NCBI RefSeq assembly: GCF_026168105.1
Contig: NZ_LBMW01000013.1
Location: 103,851 to 167,850 of the forward strand
From: Streptomyces hygroscopicus
GTDB taxonomy: Bacteria > Actinomycetota > Actinomycetes > Streptomycetales > Streptomycetaceae
DNA length: 64,000 nt
Direction of reading: 5' to 3'
Shown: positions 36,239 to 45,117 of the stretch, piece after piece
Layout: each line of letters begins with the position of its first letter
Position numbering within the stretch: the stretch's first letter is position 1
Translations under genes and position numbers: made by a program
Notes under the pieces: model-generated
Told to the model about the DNA's origin: nothing
The model's database searches: none
What the model saw: only the letters and a program-made list of their open reading frames with translations

Positions 36239-37267
36239 ATGAACGCCAAGCCCGACGCGCAGCTCCCCGCCGTATCCGTGATCATGCCCGTCCTCAACGA
36301 GGAGCGGCATCTGCGGGGGGCCGTCCAAGCGATCCTGGCCCAGGAGTACGGCGGTGAGACGGAGGTCGTGATCGCCCTCGGTCCGTCCACGGACCGCACG
36401 GACGAGATCGCGGCCGAGCTGGTGCGCGAGGACCCCCGCGTGCACACGGTCCCCAATCCGACCGGGCGCACGCCCGCCGCGCTCAACGCCGCGATCAAGG
36501 CATCCCGTCACCCCGTCGTGGTCCGCGTCGACGGTCACGGGATGCTCTCGCCGAACTACATCGCGACCGCCGTACGCCTCCTGGAGGAGACCGGCGCGCA
36601 GAACGTCGGCGGCATCATGCACGCCGAGGGCGAGAACGACTGGGAGCACGCGGTCGCCGCCGCCATGACCTCGAAGATCGGCGTCGGGAACGCCGCCTTC
36701 CACACGGGCGGCGAGGCCGGTCAGGCGGAGACGGTCTACCTCGGCGTCTTCCGGCGCGAGGCCCTGGAGCAGCAGGGCGGCTACAACGAGGAGTTCATCC
36801 GCGCCCAGGACTGGGAGCTCAACTTCCGCATCCGCGAGGCGGGCGGCCTGATCTGGTTCTCGCCGGAGCTGAAGGTGTCGTACCGTCCCCGGCCTTCGGT
36901 GCGCGCCCTCGCCAAGCAGTACAAGGACTACGGCCGCTGGCGGCACGTCGTCGCCCGCTACCACGAGGGCTCCATCAACCTTCGCTACCTCGCCCCGCCG
37001 ACCGCGGTCTGCGCGATCGCGGCGGGCGTCGTGGTGGGCGCCGCGCTCACCCCGTGGGGCTTCCTGATCCCCGGCGGCTATCTTGCGGCGATCGCCCTCG
37101 GCTCGGTCCCCGCGGGCAAGGGCCTGCCGCTCGCGGCACGCCTGCGGATTCCCGTCGCCCTCGCGACCATGCACATGTCCTGGGGCTGGGGATTCCTCAC
37201 CAGCCCGAAGTCACTGGCGAAGAAGGTCATCGCGTCGCGGCGGCCAGCGGTCATCGCCGCGAACTGA
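36239..37267 (+). CDS. GT2-family glycosyltransferase
   Basis: 342 residues. The GT-A nucleotide-sugar domain spans about 10-230, with VSVIMPVLNEERHLRGAVQA, the DGHG metal-binding motif (in place of DxD) near 99, and FIRAQDWELNFRIREAGG. Two membrane helices follow (about 255-290). Such enzymes pass sugars to lipid carriers or polymers; given the LCP genes on both sides, a wall-polymer or polysaccharide role is likely. ATG 36239 follows GTGAGG. Confidence 0.9.
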   Translation: MNAKPDAQLPAVSVIMPVLNEERHLRGAVQAILAQEYGGETEVVIALGPSTDRTDEIAAELVREDPRVHTVPNPTGRTPAALNAAIKASRHPVVVRVDGHGMLSPNYIATAVRLLEETGAQNVGGIMHAEGENDWEHAVAAAMTSKIGVGNAAFHTGGEAGQAETVYLGVFRREALEQQGGYNEEFIRAQDWELNFRIREAGGLIWFSPELKVSYRPRPSVRALAKQYKDYGRWRHVVARYHEGSINLRYLAPPTAVCAIAAGVVVGAALTPWGFLIPGGYLAAIALGSVPAGKGLPLAARLRIPVALATMHMSWGWGFLTSPKSLAKKVIASRRPAVIAAN

Positions 37268-37285
37268 GCGCCTGCGCAGAGATAT

Positions 37286-37315
37286 CGGGGCCCTGCCCGG
37301 GCGGAGAGGGCCCCG
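37286..37315. terminator. Shared terminator of convergent genes
   Basis: CGGGGCCCT (37286-37294) pairs with AGGGCCCCG (37307-37315), between the glycosyltransferase stop and the LCP 3 stop. Confidence 0.85.
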
Positions 37316-37325
37316 ACCCACGCGG

Positions 37326-38987
37326 TCACCAGGAGTAGTTCGGATCCACCTGCATGCACTGCTTGTCCGCGCCGTTGAGCACGTTCGCGGTCGTCGGGGT
37401 CTTGTTGTCCTCCTTGGGCGCCTGGTACGCGCTGTCCGAGCGCCAGTCGGCGCCCACCACGAGGGTGACCCCGGAGACGTCCGTCGACTTCTGCACCGAA
37501 CCCCCCGGGATGCCCAGGGCCTTGGCGACCCGCTCGGCGTCGCCCTTCAGGTCCGCGCTCGGATAGCGGATCACCGTCGTGTCCTCGGAGAGCACCGTCG
37601 AGGAGTCGGCCCTTGCCTCGGTGAAGCCCTTGTCGACGAGGACCTGCGCCATCGCGGACGCCCTTCCCCGCACCGGCGCCTGCGTGGAGGTGCGGGTGCC
37701 GTTCTGCACCTGAACCGCGATCTTGTCGTCGCTGTCGGTCGGCGCCGTCGCCGGCGCGGGCGCGGGCTTCTTCTGCGTGTCCTTGCCGTCCAGCGCGATG
37801 TCCTCGCGCACCAGACGGAACAGCTTCTCCGCGTCGCCCGGCTTGGGCAGCACGCGCTCTCCGGAGTACACGAACGGCATCGTCGTCATCGTGATGCGGG
37901 CGGTTGGCACCTTCTTCAGCTCGGTGCTCAGATCGTAGAGCTTCGCGACCGTGCCGAGCCCGTTGTCGACGGTGAGCGCCGAGGTGGCCGTTTCGGCGAG
38001 CTTGCGCAGCTTGTCCGGGTTGCTCAGGGTGGCGTTGGCGCGCAGCTGGCGGACCATCGAGCTCATGTACTGGTGCTGCGCCTTGGTCCGCGCGATGTCG
38101 CTGCCGTCCTCGAACCCGTACCGCGTGCGCAGCCACTGCAGGGCCTGCTCGCCCTTGACGGAGGTGGTTCCCGCCTTCAGCTTCAGGCCCGAGCCGTGGC
38201 CGGAGGAGGTGTGCGAGTAGATGTTCTTGTCGACGCACACCGGGACGCCGCCGATGGCGTCCGCCATCGACACCACACCCGAGAAGTCGACCATCATGAA
38301 GTGGTCGATGTGGATGTCGGTCAGCTTCTCCCAGGTGGCGACCGTGCAGCCGGGGCCTCCGCGGCGCAGTGAGTCGTTCGCCATCGCCAGCGTCGAAGCC
38401 GTGTAGACCTGCTGGGTCTTCGGGTCGGTGCACTTGGGTACCGGCAGCAGGGTGTCGCGCGGCATGCTGACCACCGACATGTTGGTTCGGTCCGCCGAGA
38501 CGTGCACCAGCATCTGCACATCGGCGTTCGGCGGTCCCCCGAAGGTGTCCTTCGCGCCGCCGAGTTTCTGGTTCTCCGCGGAGTCACGCGCGTCCGACCC
38601 GATGAGAAGGATGTTCAGCGGGATCTGGCCCGCCGCGTTCGGCTTCGACTCGGCCGCCCGGTCCTTGGCGTCGCCGATGTTGAGGTCGTCCTTCTTCAGG
38701 TTGTCGTTCAGGTGCTGGTAGTAGAGATATCCCGCGCCGGCGGTGCCGAGTATGACAACCGCCAGGACCGTCGCCGACCAGCGCAGTACGCGGCGTCTGC
38801 GGCCCGGGCGTTCCCCGCCCCCGGCGCCGTGGCCCCCTCTGTCGCCGTCGCCCGGCCCGGCCGACGGACCGTCGTGGCCGTCCTGAACGCCGTCGCCGTT
38901 CTTTTCGTACACACTGTCGTCCCAGCCCAGTTCACCGGCCTGCCGGACACGTGGTCGCTCCCCCTTTCCACGCACGTCGCTCTGCAC
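37326..38987 (-). CDS. LytR-CpsA-Psr (LCP) family protein 3, with LytR_C domain
   Basis: 553 residues: a Gly/Asp-rich N-terminus (about 60), one membrane helix (about 73-92), an LCP domain with PLNILLIGSDARDSAENQKL, VQMLVHVSADRTNMSV, VSMPRDTLLPVPKCT, VDFSGVVSMADAIGG and LQWLRTRYGFEDGSD, and a LytR_C domain (about 440-535, IAVQVQNGTRTSTQAP). It carries more cysteines than the neighbours (KCTDP, GPGCTVA, PVCVDK), probably disulfide-paired outside. GTG 38987 (or the TTG just before) has GGGAGGG upstream. It ends with CMQVDPNYSW. Confidence 0.9.
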   Translation of the reverse strand: MQSDVRGKGERPRVRQAGELGWDDSVYEKNGDGVQDGHDGPSAGPGDGDRGGHGAGGGERPGRRRRVLRWSATVLAVVILGTAGAGYLYYQHLNDNLKKDDLNIGDAKDRAAESKPNAAGQIPLNILLIGSDARDSAENQKLGGAKDTFGGPPNADVQMLVHVSADRTNMSVVSMPRDTLLPVPKCTDPKTQQVYTASTLAMANDSLRRGGPGCTVATWEKLTDIHIDHFMMVDFSGVVSMADAIGGVPVCVDKNIYSHTSSGHGSGLKLKAGTTSVKGEQALQWLRTRYGFEDGSDIARTKAQHQYMSSMVRQLRANATLSNPDKLRKLAETATSALTVDNGLGTVAKLYDLSTELKKVPTARITMTTMPFVYSGERVLPKPGDAEKLFRLVREDIALDGKDTQKKPAPAPATAPTDSDDKIAVQVQNGTRTSTQAPVRGRASAMAQVLVDKGFTEARADSSTVLSEDTTVIRYPSADLKGDAERVAKALGIPGGSVQKSTDVSGVTLVVGADWRSDSAYQAPKEDNKTPTTANVLNGADKQCMQVDPNYSW

Positions 38988-39209
38988 CAAGTACCTGCCC
39001 TCCCCACCCTGCGCCCGACGAACGGGTCCGTCCGGCGGTCCGGCGGACGCCTCGTTGCGCCCTGGGACCTTCGCCCTGCGGCGGAACGCGTCCCTCGCGC
39101 CCGCCGGATCTGTTGCGCGTCCAGTTGGACGCTCGACGCGCCCGGCGGGATGTACAGCCGCCGGGCGCGGCCTGCGTCCTGTTAGACGCACAACGAACCC
39201 GTCAGGTCA

Positions 39210-40955
39210 TCACGTCGAGCACACTTGCTTGTCCGCGGTGGCCTTCTGGAGGTCCGCCGGCGCCTTCGTGGGCGCGGTCAGGGACACTCCGGCCCCCTTG
39301 AAGTCCTTGCCGAGGGTCAGCACGATCGCGGGCAGACCCTGGGCGTTCTTCTCGCTCGTGCCCGGCTGCAGGGCCGACGCGGGCAATCCCATGAGGTCCG
39401 CCAGCTTGCGTGCCTGATCGGCCTGGTCGGGGGAGTACGCGATGGTCGTCCTGCCGAGGGTCTTGCCCGCGTTGCCGAGTTGGCTGGACTTCTCCACGCC
39501 CTGATTGTTCTGCAGCCAGCTGAGAGTTTCCTGTGCGCTGCCGGCCGGGGCGCCGCCGTTGTAGATGTCGACGCGGATGTCGGACGCGGCCGAGCGGGAG
39601 CCCTTGAGGCGGGCGGCCACGGCGGCGCTCTCCTGCTTCTGCTTCTGCTTGACCGCGGACAGTGAGACGTCGTCGTTGATCATCTGGAAGAGCTGCTGGG
39701 CCGGCTGCTCGTTGAGGACGACCGTCGCCTTGACCCTCTCGGCGGGATTGTCGAGGACCGGAACCGTGGTGAAGGTGATGTTCTTCGGCGGCACCTTCTT
39801 CAGCTCGAGGGCGACATCCTTGAGCGTGCTCACGCTGCCGATGCCGGTGTCGACGGTGAGCGCCTTGGTGGCGGCCTCCGCGAGGTCCAGCAGCTTGCCG
39901 GGGTCGGTGAGGGTGTCGCTGGAGGTCATCTTGCGGGCCAGCGCGCCCAGGAACTGCTGCTGCACCTTGATCCGGTCCAGGTCGCCCTGGTTGCCGAAAC
40001 TGTGCCGGGTGCGCACGAAGGCCAGAGCCTGCTCACCCTCGATCACCGACTTGCCCTTGGGTAGCTTGAGGTGCGACTCCTTGTCGTTGACCGGCTTGCC
40101 CACGCAGACCTCTACGCCGCCCACCGCGCTCGTCAGCGTCTTCACCGCGTTGAAGTCCGCCATCATGAAGTGGTCCGGGGCGATCCCGGTGACTTCCTTG
40201 ACCGTGCGCATCGTGCAGCCCGGGTCGCGGCCGTCCTGGCCGAGGCTCGTGTTGAAGCGGACGTTCCGCGTGCCGGGGATGACCTTGGTCGTGCCGTCGG
40301 GCTGCTTCGTGGGGCAGTCCGGGATGTTGACGATCAGGTCGCGCGGGATGCTCAGCGCGGTCGCGTTCGACCGGTCCTTGGCCACGTGCAGCAGGATGTC
40401 GGTGTCGGCGTGCCCGACGCTGCCGGTGTCGCCGTAACCGGTGTTGCCCTTGCCGGTGCGCTTGTCGGTACCGATGATCAGGATGTTGAAGGCCTCGTTC
40501 TTGCTGAAGCCCTTCTTGCCCGCGCTGCCGACGTCCGTCGTCGTGACGTTGCCCTCGAGGTGCTTGATGTAGAGGTAGCCGGCCGCCGTGACCGCGACCA
40601 GCACGAACGCCATGCCACCGCCGGTCCACAGCAGGACCTTCTTCGCCTTGCCCTTCCTGGGCTTCGTCCGGCCACGGCGCCGTCCCGGCAGCGGCTCCTC
40701 GGGCGTTCCCCGGCGGCGGCGCTGCCCCGGGAGGGTGTCCGAAGCCAATTCCTCCGGAGCGGGTCCCCGCGGAGCGGGCGTTTTGGGCGTGCCCGGTCCC
40801 TTGCCGCGGGCGGGAGCCCCCCGCCGCGGTCTCGGCACGGCCGACTGCGCTGCGGAAGGGGCCAGTCGCAGTTCGTATTCGCCGGTGTCCGGGTTGAGTA
40901 CCCACTGATCTGCGGGGTCGATGTTGTCCGCCCGCCCACGGCCTTGCGCGTCCAC
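39210..40955 (-). CDS. LytR-CpsA-Psr (LCP) family protein 4, with LytR_C domain
   Basis: 581 residues. A long Arg/Pro/Gly-rich cytoplasmic part (about 110), a membrane helix (about 107-128), an LCP domain (FNILIIGTDKRTGKGNTGYG, TDILLHVAKDRSN, LSIPRDLIVNIPDCP, DHFMMADFNAVKTL, LAFVRTRHSFG) and a LytR_C domain (about 455-560, DIRVDIYNGGAPAGS). The Asn-Thr-Gly-Tyr insert after the first motif is distinctive. GTG 40955 has GGAGG 11 bases upstream; GTG 40982 is the alternative. It is transcribed towards LCP 3 with a 222-base gap. Confidence 0.9.
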   Translation of the reverse strand: MDAQGRGRADNIDPADQWVLNPDTGEYELRLAPSAAQSAVPRPRRGAPARGKGPGTPKTPAPRGPAPEELASDTLPGQRRRRGTPEEPLPGRRRGRTKPRKGKAKKVLLWTGGGMAFVLVAVTAAGYLYIKHLEGNVTTTDVGSAGKKGFSKNEAFNILIIGTDKRTGKGNTGYGDTGSVGHADTDILLHVAKDRSNATALSIPRDLIVNIPDCPTKQPDGTTKVIPGTRNVRFNTSLGQDGRDPGCTMRTVKEVTGIAPDHFMMADFNAVKTLTSAVGGVEVCVGKPVNDKESHLKLPKGKSVIEGEQALAFVRTRHSFGNQGDLDRIKVQQQFLGALARKMTSSDTLTDPGKLLDLAEAATKALTVDTGIGSVSTLKDVALELKKVPPKNITFTTVPVLDNPAERVKATVVLNEQPAQQLFQMINDDVSLSAVKQKQKQESAAVAARLKGSRSAASDIRVDIYNGGAPAGSAQETLSWLQNNQGVEKSSQLGNAGKTLGRTTIAYSPDQADQARKLADLMGLPASALQPGTSEKNAQGLPAIVLTLGKDFKGAGVSLTAPTKAPADLQKATADKQVCST

Positions 40956-41193
40956 GGTTGTCCGATCCTCCGTCGGGGCCACGCGGCGCCTTCCCCCTCG
41001 AGGCGCTCGGGTCTGTGCAACCAGTGCGCGACCCAGGACGGACCTGATGGGCGTGGCACCGGATCGCTCACACTATCCGCCCAGTTCAGCGCCAGGCCAC
41101 GGCGGTGACAAATTCCACTCCCCTACAACTGGGCAATCCGCCCTATTTCTCAGGGAGTTCTTAGCTCGAATGTTCGCCGTCTTGACGGTTGCT

Positions 41194-42441
41194 TTACCTG
41201 CAGAGGTCCTGCGCGGCCGTGTTCCCGTGGAAAGTCGGCGGCGGTTCGGTTGCCCGGGCGGCGCCGCCGGGACTCACGGGCTGCTTTCCCCGGGACTTTC
41301 CGTCGCCGTGCGACTCCTCGCCGTAACCGGGAGTCGGTGCCGTGTTGCTCGTTTTTGTCGCCGAATCGTCCGGAACTTCCCTGGTGACCTCGACGGGCTG
41401 GTCCAGCCGCAGCCGTTCGAAGAGTTTCTCCGCGGCGGGTTGCACGAGCTGGTCGCGATTGGTGTTGTTCGGGTACGGCGTGCGCGGGACCGTCAGGAAC
41501 TGCACATGTTCCGTGGGAAGGTTCCGCAATCCGCGCACGAGTTCGTAGAGTCCGCGCAGGCTGGCCAGAGCCGGGTCAGTGATGAGGGACGAAGTGGCGG
41601 CGTCCAGCACGGGATACAGCTTCACGGGATTCAGCAGGACGTCATTGCTGCGCACCTTGCTGACCAGTGCGCCGAGAAAGCGCTGCTGGCGCTCCATCCG
41701 CTCGGTGTCGCTGCCGTCGCCGAGGCTCTTGCGGGCGCGTACGTAGCCGAGTGCCTCTTCGCCGTTGAGCGTCACCCTGCCCGCGGGCAGCTTCAGCTTG
41801 GCGGCCCTGTCGTCGATCGGCTGCTTCAGGCACACCCGGACGCCGTCGAGCGCGTCGACCATCTTCTTGAAGCCGTTGAAGTCGACGACCATGTGGTGGT
41901 CGATCCGGATGTTCGTCAGCTTCTCGAGGGTCCGGATCGTGCAGGCCGAGCCGCCGGCCGCGAAGGCGTAGTTGAACATCGTGAACGCGGGCGGGGTGCG
42001 GCTGCCGTCGTGCCGGTGGCAGCCGGGCACGTTCGCCATGAGGTCGCGGGGGACGGAGACCGCGGTGGCGCTGCGCCGGTCGGCCGCGAGGTGCAGCAGG
42101 ATCGTGGTGTCGGAGCGCTCGGTGCCGGAATCGCGCCCGTACTGGCCGTTCCCGTGGCCCGACCGCGAGTCGGACCCGATGATCAGGATGTTCTGCGCGT
42201 CGCGCACGAGCGCCGTGGGCCGCTCCTTCTCGTACCGGGCGAGTTCGGAGGCCGCGTCGTTGTCCGCGGTGATGTTTCCGTTCAGCTTCTCGTACGCGGC
42301 CCAGCCCGCTCCGGCGGCCCCGCAGACGAGCACGGCGAGTGCGAGCGCGCAGCGGCGCACCCAGCGCCGACGCCGACGAGGCGTCGGCCCGGGGCCGCTG
42401 GAGGCGGGGCCGAGGGAGCGCGGGGCGCCTTCGGATGTCAC
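41194..42441 (-). CDS. LytR-CpsA-Psr (LCP) family protein 5
   Basis: 415 residues: a short Arg-rich N-terminus (PTPRRRRRWVRR), a membrane helix (about 29-48), an LCP domain (NILIIGSDSRSGHGNGQYG, SDTTILLHLAAD, AVSVPRDLMANVPGC, FNYAFAAGGSACTIR, LGYVRARKSLG), and a 55-residue disordered tail rather than LytR_C. GTG 42441 follows GGGGGTGG at nine bases. It overlaps no neighbour; 130 bases separate it from the TIGR03089 gene upstream on the same strand, so they could share a transcript. Confidence 0.9.
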   Translation of the reverse strand: MTSEGAPRSLGPASSGPGPTPRRRRRWVRRCALALAVLVCGAAGAGWAAYEKLNGNITADNDAASELARYEKERPTALVRDAQNILIIGSDSRSGHGNGQYGRDSGTERSDTTILLHLAADRRSATAVSVPRDLMANVPGCHRHDGSRTPPAFTMFNYAFAAGGSACTIRTLEKLTNIRIDHHMVVDFNGFKKMVDALDGVRVCLKQPIDDRAAKLKLPAGRVTLNGEEALGYVRARKSLGDGSDTERMERQQRFLGALVSKVRSNDVLLNPVKLYPVLDAATSSLITDPALASLRGLYELVRGLRNLPTEHVQFLTVPRTPYPNNTNRDQLVQPAAEKLFERLRLDQPVEVTREVPDDSATKTSNTAPTPGYGEESHGDGKSRGKQPVSPGGAARATEPPPTFHGNTAAQDLCR

Positions 42442-42570
42442 TGCGCGGGTCCACCCCCTTGCGGCGTACGAGCGTGTCTGGCTCTTACGACCATGGCCCG
42501 GGGCGGGGGCCGGGGGCGGCTGGTGCTGGTCCGAACGGGGGAATGCGCAGCCCGCACCCCCGGCGGCTTC

Positions 42571-43326
42571 TCAGCGGGCCGTGGCCGTCACCCGCTCGCT
42601 CTCGATCCGCTTGGCCAGCGCGTCCTCGCCCAGCTGCTCCAGATGCCGGCAGAGCACCACCGAGCCCCCCGTGGCCAGCGGTGCGTACAACCCGGCGCTC
42701 ACCCCCTCCCATGTGTCGTACGGCAGCCCGGACAGCAGCCGTGACCCGGGCCCCGTCAGACCGAGGTCGGGCGCGTCCGCGCGCGCCTGCTCCACCACCT
42801 CCGCGCCCGTGTGCTCCGCCCCGGCGACGATCAGCGCCGGCTCCTCCGGGTCGACGGGCGCGTACGGCTGGAAGCGGTCACCCTGGCTCGGCACCTCGAC
42901 CGCGTAGTCGACGAAGCCGTCCGGTGTCTGCGGGAAGCGGCCGCCGAGGGGGCGCAGGGCGAGGGCGACGCGCTCCCCGGCGCAGGCCCGTGCCGCGTCG
43001 AGGGAGTCGGGCCCGCTGACGACGATGTCGGCGGCGCCCGGGTCGCCGCCGAGGTCCGCGACGGCGCCGACGGACGAACACGCGAGCAGCCACACCGCCG
43101 TCTGCCAGTGGGCGGGCAGCAGCAGGGCGACCCGGTCGCCGGGCTCGGCCGCGAGGTCGCCCTGGAGGAGGTTGGCCGTCTTGGCCACCCAATTGGCGAA
43201 GGTGGCCACGGAGAGTTCGACGCGTTCACCCGTGGCGTCGTCGTAGAAGGTCACCAAGGGGCGCGCGGGGTCCGCGGCGAGCGCGGAACGCAGCAGGTCG
43301 GCAGGGGTGCGGTCGGTGGCGTTCAC
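42571..43326 (-). CDS. TIGR03089-family protein, AMP-binding-enzyme fragment-like
   Basis: 251 residues. The N-terminal half looks like the start of an adenylate-forming enzyme (PARPLVTFYDDATGERVELS, VALLLPAHWQTAVWLLAC), but the ATP-binding P-loop and the C-terminal lid of those enzymes are missing. TIGR03089 proteins are an actinobacterial family of unknown function, commonly found beside LCP genes. GTG 43326 lacks a strong ribosome site. It diverges from the amidase gene. Without the adenylation motifs I do not assign an activity. Confidence 0.8.
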   Translation of the reverse strand: MNATDRTPADLLRSALAADPARPLVTFYDDATGERVELSVATFANWVAKTANLLQGDLAAEPGDRVALLLPAHWQTAVWLLACSSVGAVADLGGDPGAADIVVSGPDSLDAARACAGERVALALRPLGGRFPQTPDGFVDYAVEVPSQGDRFQPYAPVDPEEPALIVAGAEHTGAEVVEQARADAPDLGLTGPGSRLLSGLPYDTWEGVSAGLYAPLATGGSVVLCRHLEQLGEDALAKRIESERVTATAR

Positions 43327-43464
43327 GCGCGCAAGCGTACGCGGGAGCGGCTGTCCGGGCGGACCGGCGGGCGGGTGACGGGCCACCGGTTCGGCCGAGC
43401 GCAGCCGACGGTCCGTCAATTCCCCGATGGACATATATGTCTGACTTTGTCCAAGATCAGGGGC

Positions 43465-44841
43465 ATGCGTAAATACCTTGCTTCCTCGATCGGCCTCGCC
43501 TGCGCGGCCGTACTGACCCTGCCCTGCGTCTTCCCGGCCGCTGCGGCCGGCCCTGGTGTGCGGGGTCCCTCGTCCGCGGCGGTCCCCGGCAGCACCCAGT
43601 CCTTCCCCCTCGTACCCCTCAAGCGCAACCGCACCACCGGGACGGTGTCCGAAGAGGGGCTGACCCCCCGGACCGTACGTTCCTTCTCGCTGGTCGGTGT
43701 CGTCTGGGACGACCCGGGCACCGAACTGCACGGCAGCGTCCAGGTCCGTACACGGGCGGCCGGCACGAACCGGTGGTCCGGCTGGCAGGATCTCGAGACC
43801 CACCAATCCGGCCACGGCCCCGATCCGGCGACCGCGGAAGGCCGTTCGGAGCGGATGCGCGGCTCGACGGACCCGTTGTGGGTCGGCGACTCGGACGGCG
43901 TGGAGGTGCGGGTGCGCCCGGAGGAGGCGCACGCCGGTGAGACCCGTGCGCCCGCGCTCCCCAACGGCCTCCGGGTCGACCTGGTCGACCCGGGTGCCGA
44001 GACGCAGGCGGACGCCCCGAGACGGGGCGCGTACACCGGCGCTCTGGAAGGGATGCCGGACGCGGACGCGGGCGGTATCGCGCAGGGTGCGGGAACAGCC
44101 GCGTCCGCCGTCGAGGGCGCCCTTGCGTCCCTGGGCGGCCCGGTGATCCCGGCCGTGCCCAAGGAGACGGCGAGGGAGACGTCGGAGACGAGGAGAGAAG
44201 AGGCGCTGGGGGCGGGCCCGGGGAGCATGACGCCGTACACCGCCCCGCGCCCGACCATCGTGACGCGCGCCGGCTGGGGCGCCGACGAGAGTTTGCGCGA
44301 ACCGGATTTCCTCTACACGGACAGCGTGAAGGTGGCCTTCGTGCATCACACGGCGACCGGCAACAGCTATGACTGCGCGGAGGCACCTTCCGTCATCCGT
44401 GGTATCTACCGCTACCACGTCGTGAGCAACGGCTGGCGGGACATCGGCTACAACTTCCTCGTCGACAAGTGCGGAAACATCTACGAGGGGCGTGCGGGGG
44501 GCGTGGAAAAGCCCGTGATGGGCGCCCATACGCTGGGGTTCAACTCCAACAGCACGGGGGTCGCCGTCATCGGCAGCTTCAGCGGCACCCAGCCGTCGGC
44601 CGCTTCCGTGACGGCCCTCGCTCAACTCACCGCATGGAAACTCGGCCTTCACGGCATGGACCCGCGCGGCACGACATACCTGGAGTCCGCCGGTGGCAAT
44701 CTGTTCCCGAAGGGTGAGAACGTACAACTCAACGTGATCTCCGGTCATCGCGACGGGTACGCCACCGACTGTCCCGGAAAGCAGCTGTACGGCAAACTCG
44801 GCTCGGTCCGCTCTTCCGCGGCCCGCTTGCAGGGTCGCTGA
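43465..44841 (+). CDS. Secreted N-acetylmuramoyl-L-alanine amidase, PGRP type
   Basis: 458 residues. A signal peptide (about 1-28) is followed by a beta-rich region of about 220 residues (VRSFSLVGVVWDDPGTELHG, RWSGWQDLE, DPLWVGDSDGVEVRV) often found in Streptomyces amidases, then a zinc-dependent amidase_2/PGRP domain (about 265-440). Zinc ligands are VHHTATG, GHRDGYATDCPG (His and Cys), and the general-base Tyr lies in YHVVSNGWRDIGYNFLV. It cuts the bond between muramic acid and the peptide. ATG 43465. The neighbouring LCP proteins place it in wall remodelling. Confidence 0.94.
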   Translation: MRKYLASSIGLACAAVLTLPCVFPAAAAGPGVRGPSSAAVPGSTQSFPLVPLKRNRTTGTVSEEGLTPRTVRSFSLVGVVWDDPGTELHGSVQVRTRAAGTNRWSGWQDLETHQSGHGPDPATAEGRSERMRGSTDPLWVGDSDGVEVRVRPEEAHAGETRAPALPNGLRVDLVDPGAETQADAPRRGAYTGALEGMPDADAGGIAQGAGTAASAVEGALASLGGPVIPAVPKETARETSETRREEALGAGPGSMTPYTAPRPTIVTRAGWGADESLREPDFLYTDSVKVAFVHHTATGNSYDCAEAPSVIRGIYRYHVVSNGWRDIGYNFLVDKCGNIYEGRAGGVEKPVMGAHTLGFNSNSTGVAVIGSFSGTQPSAASVTALAQLTAWKLGLHGMDPRGTTYLESAGGNLFPKGENVQLNVISGHRDGYATDCPGKQLYGKLGSVRSSAARLQGR

Positions 44842-45017
44842 GAAGAGGGGCTGCCGCGCGACGTCACTCGAACCAACCCGCATGACGTCGTACGGTGACC
44901 GGCATCACACCGACGACGACCGCAGGACGCCGTACGAGTTCATTCGCACGAAGGTGTGCAGGGCCAACCCCACCGGCCGTCGAAGGACACCCCGCTGTCA
45001 TCGAAGGCACCTCTAAC

Positions 45018-45050
45018 GGTCCTCATAACGCCCTTAGCGGTCCTCATAAC
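45018..45050. promoter_or_regulatory. Direct repeats before the nucleotidyltransferase gene
   Basis: GGTCCTCATAAC occurs at 45018-45029 and again at 45039-45050, a spacing of 21 bases, close to two helical turns, 70-100 bases before the start codon. Flanks are similar too (TAAC/TAGC before, GC/AC after). It could be a tandem operator. Confidence 0.55.
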
Positions 45051-45117
45051 ACGGTCTGCATAGACTGGCCGACCGATTGACAGTTCGGCCGGTCCCGGCA
45101 GGAAGCAGAGACGACAG

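Noticed and set aside
37083..38372. Long plus-strand frames opposite the LCP genes (and similar long frames opposite hutU, fbiB and the giant glycosyltransferase)
   Set aside because: In GC-rich DNA the opposite strand often stays open; these frames have Arg/Pro-rich sequences without motifs and no ribosome sites.
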